Positions 18,737-27,947 of a stretch of 54,566 bases of DNA are shown one piece after another (within the stretch, counting starts at the first letter, position 1; every line of letters begins with the position of its first letter). The DNA is taken from the NCBI RefSeq assembly GCF_029335485.1, contig NZ_JARJLM010000302.1:1-54566 (forward strand). Reading direction: 5' to 3'. Source of the DNA: Cupriavidus basilensis (GTDB taxonomy: Bacteria; Pseudomonadota; Gammaproteobacteria; Burkholderiales; Burkholderiaceae). The position numbers were made by a program, and so were the translations under genes. Under the pieces are notes generated by a model. It saw only the letters and a program-made list of their open reading frames with translations, searched no databases and was not told the DNA's origin.

Positions 18737-19867
18737 ATGTTGATAGGCATTCCGCTGCAAACCGCGGAGGGCGAGACCCGTGTCGCCCTCACGCCGGAGA
18801 CAGCAAAGAAACTGAAGGCGCATGGCCACGTGCTGCGTGTGCAGACCGGCGCAGGCTGCGGGGCCTCGATCCCCGACCTGGCCTATGAGTCCGTTGGCTG
18901 CGAGATCACCGATGCGGCGGGCGCATTCGGCTCCGACCTGGTGCTGACCGTCCGCCCGCCCGCGCCGGCAGACCTGTCCTTGATGAAGCCAAGTGCCGTA
19001 CTGGTAGGCATGCTCGATCCCTTCAACAAGGACAACCTTGCGCGCCTGGCGGCGGCCGGCCTCACCGGCTTCGCGCTGGAAGCCGCCCCGCGCACCACCC
19101 GGGCACAGAGCATGGACGTGCTCTCATCGCAGGCCAACATCGCCGGATACAAGGCTGTCATGATGGCTGCCGATCGCTACCAGCGCTTCTTCCCGATGCT
19201 GATGACGGCTGCCGGCACCGTGAAGGCAGCCCGGGTGGTGGTTCTTGGCGTCGGCGTGGCCGGCCTGCAGGCCATCGCCACCGCCAAGCGCCTTGGCGCG
19301 GTGGTCGAAGCCTCGGATGTCCGGCCCTCGGTGAAGGAACAGGTTGAGTCGCTGGGTGCCAAGTTCATCGAGGTTCCCTACGAGACCGCCGAGGAGCGGG
19401 AAGCCGCCGAAGGAGTGGGCGGCTATGCCCGGCCCATGCCAGCCTCGTGGCTCGAGCGCCAGAAGGTAGAGGTGGCCAAGCGAGTGACCCAGGCCGACGT
19501 GGTGATCTCCACCGCGCTGATCCCGGGCCGGGCCGCACCGTTACTGATCACCGGGGAAATGGTGCAAGGCATGAAACAGGGCTCGCTGATCGTCGACATT
19601 GCCGCTGGCAAAGGTGCCGATGGCGTGAGCGGAAATTGCCCGCTCACCGAAGCGGGCAAGACGGTCGTCAAGCATGGCGTGACCATCGTAGGGGAGACAA
19701 ACCTGCCCGCACTCGTGGCCGCCGATGCATCGGCCTTGTACGCCCGCAACGTGCTCGACTTCCTGAAGCTGATCCTGCCCAAGGACGGGGGGCTCACGAT
19801 CGATGAAAGCGACGACATCGTCGCCGCCTGCCTGGTCACCAAGGGCGGAACGGTACTGAGAACCTGA
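18737..19867 (+). CDS. pntAA: NAD(P) transhydrogenase subunit alpha part 1
   Basis: NAD(H)-binding domain I of the proton-translocating transhydrogenase, 376 residues, soluble on the cytoplasmic side. The N-terminus IGIPLQTAEGETRVALTPET and the VLGVGVAGLQAIATAKRLGA nucleotide-binding loop are characteristic. In this split architecture the membrane part of the alpha subunit is a separate gene (pntAB), 11 bp downstream. The gene lies 73 bp after idnD, plausibly in the same transcript, so it would balance NADH and NADPH made or used by the dehydrogenases upstream. Confidence 0.95.
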   Translation: MLIGIPLQTAEGETRVALTPETAKKLKAHGHVLRVQTGAGCGASIPDLAYESVGCEITDAAGAFGSDLVLTVRPPAPADLSLMKPSAVLVGMLDPFNKDNLARLAAAGLTGFALEAAPRTTRAQSMDVLSSQANIAGYKAVMMAADRYQRFFPMLMTAAGTVKAARVVVLGVGVAGLQAIATAKRLGAVVEASDVRPSVKEQVESLGAKFIEVPYETAEEREAAEGVGGYARPMPASWLERQKVEVAKRVTQADVVISTALIPGRAAPLLITGEMVQGMKQGSLIVDIAAGKGADGVSGNCPLTEAGKTVVKHGVTIVGETNLPALVAADASALYARNVLDFLKLILPKDGGLTIDESDDIVAACLVTKGGTVLRT

Positions 19868-19878
19868 GGAGCAACACT

Positions 19879-20202
19879 ATGGAAGCGGTCTCGCACACCA
19901 TCATCAATCTCACCACCTTCGTGTTGGCCGTCTATGTCGGCTACCACGTGGTATGGAACGTCACGCCGGCCTTGCACACACCGCTGATGGCCGTGACCAA
20001 CGCCATCTCGGCCATCGTGATTGTCGGCGCCATGCTGGCCGCCGCACTCACCGAGACCACGCTGGGCAAGGTCATGGGCGTACTTGCCGTCGCCTTGGCC
20101 GCCGTCAATGTCTTCGGCGGCTTCCTGGTGACGCGCCGGATGCTGGAGATGTTCAAAAAGAAGGACAAGAAGCCTGCGGCTTCCAGAGAGGGGGCCAAGT
20201 GA
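19879..20202 (+). CDS. pntAB: NAD(P) transhydrogenase subunit alpha part 2
   Basis: Small membrane subunit of 107 residues with about three to four hydrophobic helices (start IINLTTFVLAVYVGYHVVWN, then AISAIVIVGAMLAAALTE). The GFLVTRRMLEMFKKK end is typical of PntAB. The stop overlaps the GTG start of pntB (GTGA), so translation is coupled. Confidence 0.94.
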   Translation: MEAVSHTIINLTTFVLAVYVGYHVVWNVTPALHTPLMAVTNAISAIVIVGAMLAAALTETTLGKVMGVLAVALAAVNVFGGFLVTRRMLEMFKKKDKKPAASREGAK

Positions 20203-21638
20203 ACCTGGAATTCATCAGTCTGAACGTGGTTACCCTGCTTTACCTGGTAGCCAGCGTCTTCTTCATCCAGGCCCTGAAGGGCTTGAGCCACCCCACCACT
20301 TCGATCCGCGGCAACCGCTTCGGCATGACCGGCATGGCCATTGCCGTGCTCACGACCGGCACATTGATCCTCAAGCTTGCCGGGGGGAGCCCGCTAGGCC
20401 TTGGCTATGTTCTGCTTGGACTGGTGATCGGGGGCGGTGCCGGCGCATTCATGGCCCAGCGCGTCGAGATGACCAGGATGCCGGAGCTGGTGGCCTTCAT
20501 GCATAGCATGATCGGCCTCGCGGCTGTGTTCATCGCGGTGGCTGCCGTTGCGGAGCCGCATGCTTTCGGCATTGCGCCCAAAGGTGAGGCGATTCCGACC
20601 GGCAACCGACTGGAACTCTTCCTTGGGGCTGCCATTGGCGCGATCACCTTCTCCGGTTCGGTCATCGCCTTCGGCAAGCTTTCCGGCAAGTACAAGTTCC
20701 GCCTGTTCCAGGGCGCCCCGGTGCAGTTCGCGGGCCAGCACATGCTCAACCTGCTGCTGGGCCTGGCCACCGTCGGCCTGGGAGCCGCATTCATCGGCGC
20801 CGAGAGCTGGCCGGCGTTCATCGCCATGCTGGCACTGGCCTTCCTCATGGGCGTGCTGATCATCATTCCCATCGGCGGCGCCGACATGCCGGTCGTGGTG
20901 TCGATGCTCAACAGCTATTCGGGCTGGGCGGCCGCGGGCATCGGCTTCAGCCTGAACAACAGCATGCTGATTATCGCGGGTTCGCTGGTGGGCAGCTCGG
21001 GCGCGATCCTGAGCTACATCATGTGCAAGGCGATGAACCGCTCCTTCTTCAATGTGATCCTGGGCGGCTTCGGCGGCGAGGCAGGCAGTGCGCAAGCGGG
21101 CACGATCCAGCAGCGTAGCGTCAAGAGCGGCAGCGCCGACGATGCGGCCTTTATCCTGGGCAATGCCGAGACCGTGGTGATCGTGCCAGGCTATGGACTG
21201 GCCGTAGCCCGCGCCCAGCATGCGGTCAAGGAACTGGCCGAGAAGCTCACGCACAAGGGCATCACGGTGAAGTACGCCATCCATCCCGTGGCAGGACGCA
21301 TGCCCGGCCACATGAACGTGCTGCTGGCTGAAGCCGAGGTGCCTTATGACCAGGTGTTCGAGATGGAGGACATCAACAGCGAATTCGGCCAGGCCGATGT
21401 GGCGATCATCCTGGGCGCCAACGACGTGGTGAACCCCGCGGCGCAACAGAAGGGCAGCTCGATCTACGGCATGCCCATTCTGGAAGCCTACAAGGCGAAG
21501 ACCATTATCGTTAACAAGCGATCGATGGCCGCTGGCTATGCGGGCCTGGATAACGAACTGTTCTATCTGGATAAGACCATGATGGTTTTTGGCGACGCCA
21601 AGAAGGTGGTCGAGGACATGGGCAAGGCCGTGGAGTAA
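20199..21638 (+). CDS. pntB: NAD(P) transhydrogenase subunit beta
   Basis: Membrane plus NADP(H)-binding subunit, 479 residues from the GTG at 20199, the normal PntB length. The frame is open upstream to 19953, but that part is an out-of-frame shadow of pntAB; the GTG overlaps the pntAB stop. Many hydrophobic helices precede the C-terminal domain III with VIVPGYGLAVARAQH, HPVAGRMPGHMNVLLAEA, GANDVVNPAAQ and VNKRSMAAGYAG. It drives NADPH formation from NADH using the proton gradient. Confidence 0.96.
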   Translation: MNLEFISLNVVTLLYLVASVFFIQALKGLSHPTTSIRGNRFGMTGMAIAVLTTGTLILKLAGGSPLGLGYVLLGLVIGGGAGAFMAQRVEMTRMPELVAFMHSMIGLAAVFIAVAAVAEPHAFGIAPKGEAIPTGNRLELFLGAAIGAITFSGSVIAFGKLSGKYKFRLFQGAPVQFAGQHMLNLLLGLATVGLGAAFIGAESWPAFIAMLALAFLMGVLIIIPIGGADMPVVVSMLNSYSGWAAAGIGFSLNNSMLIIAGSLVGSSGAILSYIMCKAMNRSFFNVILGGFGGEAGSAQAGTIQQRSVKSGSADDAAFILGNAETVVIVPGYGLAVARAQHAVKELAEKLTHKGITVKYAIHPVAGRMPGHMNVLLAEAEVPYDQVFEMEDINSEFGQADVAIILGANDVVNPAAQQKGSSIYGMPILEAYKAKTIIVNKRSMAAGYAGLDNELFYLDKTMMVFGDAKKVVEDMGKAVE

Positions 21639-22019
21639 CTGCGCCACGGACAGAAGAGCGGGCTTCGCGCAAGCATAAGCCGGCACTATTTCCCCATAGG
21701 CAAGTCGTCTTGGTCAGCAAAGGCGGCAAGGCGTTTAATTTCGAACAAGGCAAGTCACTTTGCTTTCTCGGCCCAGTCGCCACCACCGCGGGAATCATCA
21801 AGTAAAGGCCGCGTTCGCTTCGCCGACACCATCGCGGCACTGAAGTAGAGCGAACGCGGACAGCCTCAGGTGCGCACTGCGACCAGCGGGCTTCCAACCC
21901 TATTGGCCAGACACTCCAATGCCAGCCACCCTTGCGCGCAAGGCGGCTGGGAGCGGATTCGTGCGTCCGGCAACCGAGCATCACAACAATGGCATGCAGC
22001 ACACTGAAAGGGAGTGAAA
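21639..22019. other. Intergenic region upstream of the porin gene
   Basis: No gene recognised. It contains a half-match to the LysR box (ATAGG at 21696-21700) and two copies of GGCAAGTC about 55 bp apart, neither strong enough to call. The porin promoter should lie in the second half. No clear terminator was found after pntB. Confidence 0.5.
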
Positions 22020-23126
22020 ATGAAAAAAACGCTTATGACCGCCGCTGTTCTCGGGACCATATCCGGCGCGGCGCACTCGCAAAGCAGCCTGTCGCTATAC
22101 GGCGTCATCGACGTCGGCATACGCTACAACACGCATCAGAATGCCGCCGGCGACAGCAAGATCGGCATGGGCAACGGCGGACCGCTGTCGGGCAGCCGTT
22201 GGGGCATGATCGGCACTGAAGACCTGGGCGGCGGCAACAAGGCCCTCTTCCAGCTCGAGTCCGGATTCACACCCGGCACCGGGGCGACCCAGCAATCGAC
22301 ACCGTCCGGCAATGCGCGCCTGTTCGGCCGAACCGCGCTGGTCGGCCTCTCGTCGTCAACCTACGGCGACATCACGCTGGGCCGTCAATACACGCTGGTC
22401 CACGAGATGGCGTTCCTCCATGACGTGTACGCCCTGTCAAACTATGTCGGCACGCTCGGCTTCCAGGGTGCGGGACTGACCGGCGGCGGCCGGCTGGACA
22501 ACACCGTACGCTATTCCTCTCCCACCTTCGGTGGCTTCAGTTTCAAGGGCGCCTACACGTTCGGCGAAATCGCTGGTGACGCCAAGCGGTTCTCATCTCC
22601 CGGCGTGGCGGCTTCCTATGACAATGGCCCACTGAGCGTCGGCGCGGCGTTCCAGATCATCAACAACATCGGTGGGCTTACGCCAGCGACGACCCCCTAT
22701 GGCAGCACGTACTTCGGCATCCTGATCCCCGACAGCACCCAGAAGGTGTTCACCGTAGGCGCGACCTACAAGCTCGGCGCGACCAAGCTATATGCATCCT
22801 ACATCTATAGCAACGTCTACCCGGCGGGCTACCGGAACGATTCGTTCTCCGCGGCGGTGAGCTACCCACTGACACCCTCGCTTGAACTGAAACTGCCCGT
22901 CTACGTGGATCTGCTCAAGCACGGCGGGCAGAACGGCACGCGCATCACCGGCGGCCCGCTGCTGGACTACAGCTTTAGCAAACGCACCGATGTCTACGCG
23001 GGAGTCGACTATACAAAGCTGACGGGAGCATGGCGAACACTGGCTGGTACGCCGGGATTCACCCTGCCGGTCAGCGGACGCAATTCCGTGTTCGAGGCCA
23101 CCATCGGCATGCGGCATAAGTTCTGA
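22020..23126 (+). CDS. General porin of the Burkholderiales type
   Basis: Outer-membrane trimeric channel, 368 residues. Signal peptide MKKTLMTAAVLGTISGAAHS is followed by QSSLSLYGVIDVGIRY, the typical first beta strand. Further family features are GSRWGMIGTEDLGGGNKALFQLE near 60-80, GRQYTLVHE, and the C-terminal phenylalanine (GMRHKF) needed for outer-membrane assembly. The ATG at 22020 has an AAAGGGAG ribosome site; a GTG two codons upstream is less likely. Located just after the pnt genes, it may be the uptake channel for the sugar acid or other substrate of the cluster, but it could also be an independent unit. Confidence 0.93.
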   Translation: MKKTLMTAAVLGTISGAAHSQSSLSLYGVIDVGIRYNTHQNAAGDSKIGMGNGGPLSGSRWGMIGTEDLGGGNKALFQLESGFTPGTGATQQSTPSGNARLFGRTALVGLSSSTYGDITLGRQYTLVHEMAFLHDVYALSNYVGTLGFQGAGLTGGGRLDNTVRYSSPTFGGFSFKGAYTFGEIAGDAKRFSSPGVAASYDNGPLSVGAAFQIINNIGGLTPATTPYGSTYFGILIPDSTQKVFTVGATYKLGATKLYASYIYSNVYPAGYRNDSFSAAVSYPLTPSLELKLPVYVDLLKHGGQNGTRITGGPLLDYSFSKRTDVYAGVDYTKLTGAWRTLAGTPGFTLPVSGRNSVFEATIGMRHKF

Positions 23127-23194
23127 CGAAGCGGTGGCCTGCGAGCGGCATGGCAATCGCGCCGCTCGCGAGCCATCGATGTCACGTTCGTTGC

Positions 23195-23362
23195 TCACCT
23201 GGCCGTAAAGGCCGCACAGCGCAAACCAGGCAGCACCTGGCATCTCGGCGCCAGCGACGCCTCTATCTGGGCCCAGGGCATGCGTGTGGCCAGCACTGCA
23301 AGCGGATAGCGCAGGTCGATCATGCTGTCAAGCCGGCTGCGGAAGAAACCGGGGGTGCTCAT
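23195..23362 (-). pseudogene. N-terminal fragment of an IS5-family transposase
   Basis: A 55-codon frame starting MSTPGFFRSRLDSMIDL and continuing LAVLATRMPWAQIEASLAP matches the start of IS5-group transposases (D/N-x-MIDLxHPLAVLAxRMPWxxIE). After LAPRC the sequence diverges and reaches a stop. Catalytic regions are absent, so it is a relic. Confidence 0.7.
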
Positions 23363-23504
23363 CGGTCAGGTCCTCAACTCCCGGGAAGAGAATCAGATCA
23401 ATATCGCTTCTGGGACTTCCCGGCCTGGCTCCCTTCCTGCAATCCGTTGCCTCGCTTGGCTTCGTCCCATTCTGAAGGGCCGACAAAATCGCACTCTGGC
23501 GCAA

Positions 23505-23690
23505 TCGGAGGGAGTCCAGGTCGATGCGATGCTCGGCTTCAAACGCTTCAGGAATGCGGCCGTTACGATCTCCGGCATCGAGCTGATGCTTCGCATTCGA
23601 AAAGTCAGTTCAACCTCACAAAGCTGCGCCTCGAAGATCACTGCGCCTGCTGTTGGGCAGGCAGTCCTTTCAGCACGATGATGTAGCGAC
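23505..23690 (+). pseudogene. C-terminal fragment of an IS6-family transposase
   Basis: The frame reads DAMLGFKRFRNAAVTISGIELM, the conserved end of IS6/IS26 transposases (GFKxFRxAxxxxxGIELMxMIRKGQ). After LRIRK the frame shifts: SQFNLTKLRLEDH continues it in another frame and VGQAVLSAR in a third, completing the family C-terminus. It lies on the left of the cyclase gene, while an N-terminal/central IS6 fragment lies on its right in the same orientation. Confidence 0.8.
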
Positions 23691-24442
23691 GAATACGCCT
23701 TTTTTCGCTCGCGCCCACAATTTGCACCACAGCTTCGAAGGACATGAGCCTATTGTAGGTGGCTCATCATCCTCTTTCTGGAAGGCTGATCACCGCCCCG
23801 ATTTGACGGGTTCTCGTAAATGGGGGCGATTGTCCAAGTCGTGCAAAAAATGGCGCTTTGATCCTAAAATATAATTTTCGATCAATGACTTGCATTTCTT
23901 TGCTTCGAGCAAACGCGTGTGGCTGCGGCTTTGTGCTCTACAGAGCATAGGCGCGTATCTTGGTTCGCCCCCTGGCGAGCGACAGTTGGCTTGTCCGGCT
24001 GGGCTTCATGGTTGACGACTTACACCCTCGCCGAGACACAACACCCCATGATGATAAACACCACCCTGGAAAGGCATTGCGGTCGGGACAGCGATCATGG
24101 TGCAACACTAGGCGCGGTTGCGAGACGCCCAAGCTTCTCATGCAGTTCGCGCTGCGTATCCGATGTCATGCCGACGCGGGTGCTGGTCAGGTCCAGTTGT
24201 GTGCAGTCAAGTCGGAACGACCACTGGCGATCGTCGATGGCCAGCCGGCAGGATCCCTTGGGCCGCCGGTTCATCATCCAAGCGGCGCATTCGCGTTCCC
24301 GTTCAAAGTTCGCCAGGTCGCGCGGCGAGTCCGCGGACCGGGGCTGTAACGGGGTCGTGCCGACCACGCTGGCACGGGCGCGGAACCGCAGGCCTTGAAA
24401 AAATCGTAAGTTCGCAAGCCGCCGAAGGCGAAGGTGGGCCCG

Positions 24443-27400
24443 ATGCGACGCTGTAGCAGCTGTGGATTCGAGAATCCGGCAGGCGCCAAGTTCTGCGAGG
24501 AATGCGGCGCCAAGCTGGTTCATGTCTGCCCGGCCTGCGGGCACGAGACCAGCGCGAGCGCCAAGTTCTGCAGCGAATGCGGCGCGCCATTGAGAGCGGC
24601 AGGTCGCGGTAGCGCGTCAGCGGCCAGCGCCCCCATAAACTACACGCCTCCCCATCTGGCCGAGCGTATCCGGGCCGCCCGGGCCGCGATGCAGGCGCGG
24701 GGCGCGACCGAGGGCGAGCGCAAGACCATCACCGCGCTGTTCGCCGACATGGCAGGCTCGACCGCGCTGATCCGGGATCTCGACCCCGAAGACGCGCGCA
24801 GCCTGATCGACCCGGTGCTGGCGCTGATGATGGAGGCTGTGCACCACTACGAAGGCTATGTGGCCAGGTCGATGGGCGACGGCATTCTGGCGTTGTTCGG
24901 CGCGCCGATTGCGCACGAGGACCATGCGCAGCGCGCCCTGCTGGCAGCGCTGCGCATGCAGGAGGACATGCGCCGCTACGCCGACCGCGTGCGCCGAGCC
25001 CAGGGTATCGCGCTGCAGATCCGCGTGGGCGTCAATTCGGGCGAGGTCGTGGTGCGCGCGATCCGCACCGAGGATCTGCACACCGATTACGATCCGGTAG
25101 GCAACTCTATCCACATCGCTTCGCGCATGGAGGGCATCGCAGTGCCCGGCTCGATCGTTGCAAGCGAAGACACGCACAAGCTGGCCGAGGGCTATTTCGC
25201 ATTCAAGGCGCTCGGCGCGACGCCGATCAAGGGGCTTAGCGAGCCGCTGCCCGTCTTCGAAGTACTGGGCCTGGGCCCGCTGCGCACCCGGCTCCAGGTG
25301 TCGGCCAGCCGCGGGCTGGCGCGCTTTGTCGGCCGGGTCCGCGAGCTCGAGCAACTGCGCGAGGCGTGGGCGCTGGCGCAGGCCGGACGCGGGCAGATCG
25401 TCGGCGTGGTCGGCGAGCCGGGTGTCGGCAAGTCGCGGCTGTTCCACGAGTTCAAGCTGCTTGCGCCGCGCGATTGCCTGGTGCTGGAGACCTTCTCGGT
25501 CTCGCACGGCAAGGCCTATCCGTACCTGCCGCTGATCGATCTGCTGAGGAACTACTGCCAGATCACGGGGCAGGACGACGAGCGCCTGCGGCGCGAGAAG
25601 CTCACCAGCAAGCTGCTGACCCTGGACCGCGCGCTGGAAGACAGCCTGCCCTATCTGTTCCACATGCTGGGGGGCACCGAGCCGAGCTCGGCGCTGGCGC
25701 AGATGGACCCCCACATCCGCCGGCAGCGCACTTTCGAGGCGATCAAGCGGCTCTTGGTGCGCGAGAGCCTGGCCCAACCGCTGGAGCTGATCGTCGAGGA
25801 CCTGCAGTGGCTCGACAGCGAGACCGAGGCCTTCCTCGGCTTTCTCGGCGAGAGCGTGGCCAACGCCCGCATCCTGCTGCTGGTCAATTACCGGCCCGAA
25901 TACCGGCATGACTGGAGCCACAAGGGCTACTATAGCCAGCTGCGGCTCGATCCCCTGGGCGGCGTCGAAGCCCGGGAGCTGCTGCGAGATCTGCTGGGCG
26001 AGGGCGCCGGGCTCGCGCCGCTCGAGCGCCTGATCCTGGAGCAGACCGAAGGCAACCCCTTCTTCATCGAAGAAGTGGTGCAGACGCTGATCGAGGAGCA
26101 GGTGCTGCGCGGCGAGCGCGGGCATTACCGGCTCGAGCAGATCCCGACCGCCCTGCACATCCCGACCACCGTACAGGGGGTGCTCGCTGCCCGCATCGAC
26201 CGCCTGGAGCCGGCCGAGAAGGCGCTGCTGCAGACCCTGGCGGTGATCGGCAAGGAATTTGCCTGGAGCCTGATCGCGCGCGTCGTCGAGCAGCCCGAAG
26301 ACGCGCTCAAGAGCCTGCTGAGCCGGCTGCAGGCCAGAGAATTCATCTACGAGCAGCCGGCGTTTCCGGAGGTGGAGTTCAGCTTCAAGCATGGGCTGAC
26401 CCAGGAAGTCAGCTACGGTTCGCTGCTGATTGAGCGGCGCCGTGCGCTGCACGAGCGCACGGGCCAAGCGATCGAGGCCCTGCACAATGACCAGATCGAG
26501 GAGCACTGCAGCGAGCTGGCCCATCATTTCAGCCGCAGCGGCAACGCGGCCAAGGCGGTGGAATACCTGCATTGCGCCGGGCGCCAGGCGGTGCAGCGCT
26601 CCGCCGATGCCGAAGCGGTCGCCCACCTCACCAGGGCCCTGGCCTTGCTCGAGACCCAGCCCGACACGCCCGAGCGCGCGCGGCAGGAGCTCGCGCTGCA
26701 GATCACCCTCGGCCCGGCCTGGATGGCCGCCAAGGGGCATGGTGCCCCGGAGGTGGAGACGACCTATACCCGGGCGTTGATGCTGTGTCGACAGCTAGGG
26801 GATACGACCCAGCTCTTCCCCTCCGTGCTGGGGCTGCGCCTGTTTTATATAGTCCGTGGCGAGCTGCGGACCGCACGCGAGCTGGGGGAGCAACTCCTTG
26901 CGCTGGCCGAGAAGGCGCAAGACCCTGCGTTGCTCGTAGAAGCCCATCGGGCGTTGGGGGCCAGCTTATTGAGTCTCGGCGAGCTGGAACCTGCCCGCGC
27001 GCAGCTGGAGCAGGCCCTGGCCCTCTATGATCCTCGGCAGCAACACTCGCCTGCCTTCTTTCTGGAGCCCGGCGTGCTCGGGCTGGCCTTCCTCGCCTTG
27101 GACCTGTGGCTTCTCGGCTATCCGGATCAAGCCCTGGCGCGCAGCCAGGAAATGCTCGCCCTGGCCCAGACCCGGTCCCAGCCTCTTGCCTCGGCCGCTG
27201 CCTTGCAATTCGCCGCCGAGCTTCATCTGCACCGCCGCGAGGCGCAGCCGACCCGCGAGATGGCGGAGGCACTCCTCGCGCTCGCGACCGAGCACGGCTT
27301 CCCGTTCTGGTTGACTTGGGGAACAATCCTCTCGGGTTGGGCGCTAGCCGCGCAGGGACGCGCGGCAGAGGGCATCGAAAGGATGCTGCAGGGCTTGAGC

Positions 27401-27850
27401 GGTTACCGGGGCACCGGGGCGGAGCTTTGGCTACCTCATTTCCTGGCGCTGCTGGCCGAGGCCTATGCGAGAACGGGGCAGGCCGAGACAGGGCTCAAGA
27501 CGCTGGCTGAGGCGCTGGGCCTGGTGGAGCGGACGCAGGAGCACCTGTACGAAGCTGAGCTGTACCGGCTCAAGGGGGAGCTGACCCTGCTGCATGTCCG
27601 CGAGGGAGAGGAGGCCTGCCGCCGGGACGAGGCCGAGGCCTGCTTCCTGCAGGCGATCGCAATCGCCCGCCGCCAGGGCGCCCGGTCGATGGAGCTGCGC
27701 GCGGTGATGGCTTTGAACCGGCTGTGGCGGCGGCAGGGCAGGTCGGCCGAGGCGCGCGAGATGCTTAGCGAGGTCTACCAGGGGTTCACCGAGGGATTCG
27801 ACACATTGGACCTGCAGGAAGCCAAGTCGCTGCTCGCCGTGCTCGATTGA
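24443..27850 (+). CDS. Zinc-ribbon, class III adenylate/guanylate cyclase, AAA ATPase and TPR multidomain protein
   Basis: A 1135-residue signalling protein. Two zinc ribbons open it (Cys4/7/18/21 and Cys29/32/43/46). A class III nucleotide cyclase domain spans about 93-275, with metal-binding Asp102 (LFADMAGSTAL) and Asp146 (ARSMGDGILALFG) and the NSIHIASRMEG segment. A STAND/AAA-type ATPase follows, with P-loop GEPGVGKS at 324-331 and a Walker-B-like LIVEDLQWLDS. The last ~450 residues are helical repeats of TPR type. It should make cAMP or cGMP in response to a ligand or partner sensed by the repeats, but no partner gene is beside it. The ATG at 24443 is preferred over the GTG three codons upstream. 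IS6 fragments lie on both sides, suggesting acquisition. Confidence 0.88.
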   Translation: MRRCSSCGFENPAGAKFCEECGAKLVHVCPACGHETSASAKFCSECGAPLRAAGRGSASAASAPINYTPPHLAERIRAARAAMQARGATEGERKTITALFADMAGSTALIRDLDPEDARSLIDPVLALMMEAVHHYEGYVARSMGDGILALFGAPIAHEDHAQRALLAALRMQEDMRRYADRVRRAQGIALQIRVGVNSGEVVVRAIRTEDLHTDYDPVGNSIHIASRMEGIAVPGSIVASEDTHKLAEGYFAFKALGATPIKGLSEPLPVFEVLGLGPLRTRLQVSASRGLARFVGRVRELEQLREAWALAQAGRGQIVGVVGEPGVGKSRLFHEFKLLAPRDCLVLETFSVSHGKAYPYLPLIDLLRNYCQITGQDDERLRREKLTSKLLTLDRALEDSLPYLFHMLGGTEPSSALAQMDPHIRRQRTFEAIKRLLVRESLAQPLELIVEDLQWLDSETEAFLGFLGESVANARILLLVNYRPEYRHDWSHKGYYSQLRLDPLGGVEARELLRDLLGEGAGLAPLERLILEQTEGNPFFIEEVVQTLIEEQVLRGERGHYRLEQIPTALHIPTTVQGVLAARIDRLEPAEKALLQTLAVIGKEFAWSLIARVVEQPEDALKSLLSRLQAREFIYEQPAFPEVEFSFKHGLTQEVSYGSLLIERRRALHERTGQAIEALHNDQIEEHCSELAHHFSRSGNAAKAVEYLHCAGRQAVQRSADAEAVAHLTRALALLETQPDTPERARQELALQITLGPAWMAAKGHGAPEVETTYTRALMLCRQLGDTTQLFPSVLGLRLFYIVRGELRTARELGEQLLALAEKAQDPALLVEAHRALGASLLSLGELEPARAQLEQALALYDPRQQHSPAFFLEPGVLGLAFLALDLWLLGYPDQALARSQEMLALAQTRSQPLASAAALQFAAELHLHRREAQPTREMAEALLALATEHGFPFWLTWGTILSGWALAAQGRAAEGIERMLQGLSGYRGTGAELWLPHFLALLAEAYARTGQAETGLKTLAEALGLVERTQEHLYEAELYRLKGELTLLHVREGEEACRRDEAEACFLQAIAIARRQGARSMELRAVMALNRLWRRQGRSAEAREMLSEVYQGFTEGFDTLDLQEAKSLLAVLD

Positions 27851-27947
27851 AGCGTGCACCGGGGCGGGGCCATGCTCCGGCGGCTCTGGCGCAAATCGGA
27901 GGGGCCGGCGGGCCACGCTCAGGTTTTTGACGAGCGCGAGCCCGCAA

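Larger units (their letters stand above)
23127..24442. other. Relic-rich intergenic region
   Basis: Holds an IS5-type N-terminal fragment (minus, 23195-23362) and an IS6-type C-terminal fragment (plus, 23505-23690), listed separately. From 23690 to 24442 short frames exist on both strands but none has recognisable domain or convincing codon use; the last part must contain the start signals of the cyclase gene. Confidence 0.6.

Noticed and set aside
21696-21710. Possible fourth LysR box (ATAGGCAAGTCGTCT) before the porin
   Set aside because: Only the left half matches and the distance to the porin start is over 300 bp, unlike the three good copies.
24095-24544. 149-codon minus-strand frame overlapping the start of the cyclase gene
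   Set aside because: Overlaps the zinc-ribbon coding start and shows no family features, although its C-terminal part has no competing gene.
24617-26740. A 707-codon open frame antisense to the cyclase gene
   Set aside because: It mirrors a GC-rich coding strand, contains no recognisable domain, and the plus-strand protein has clear motifs throughout.
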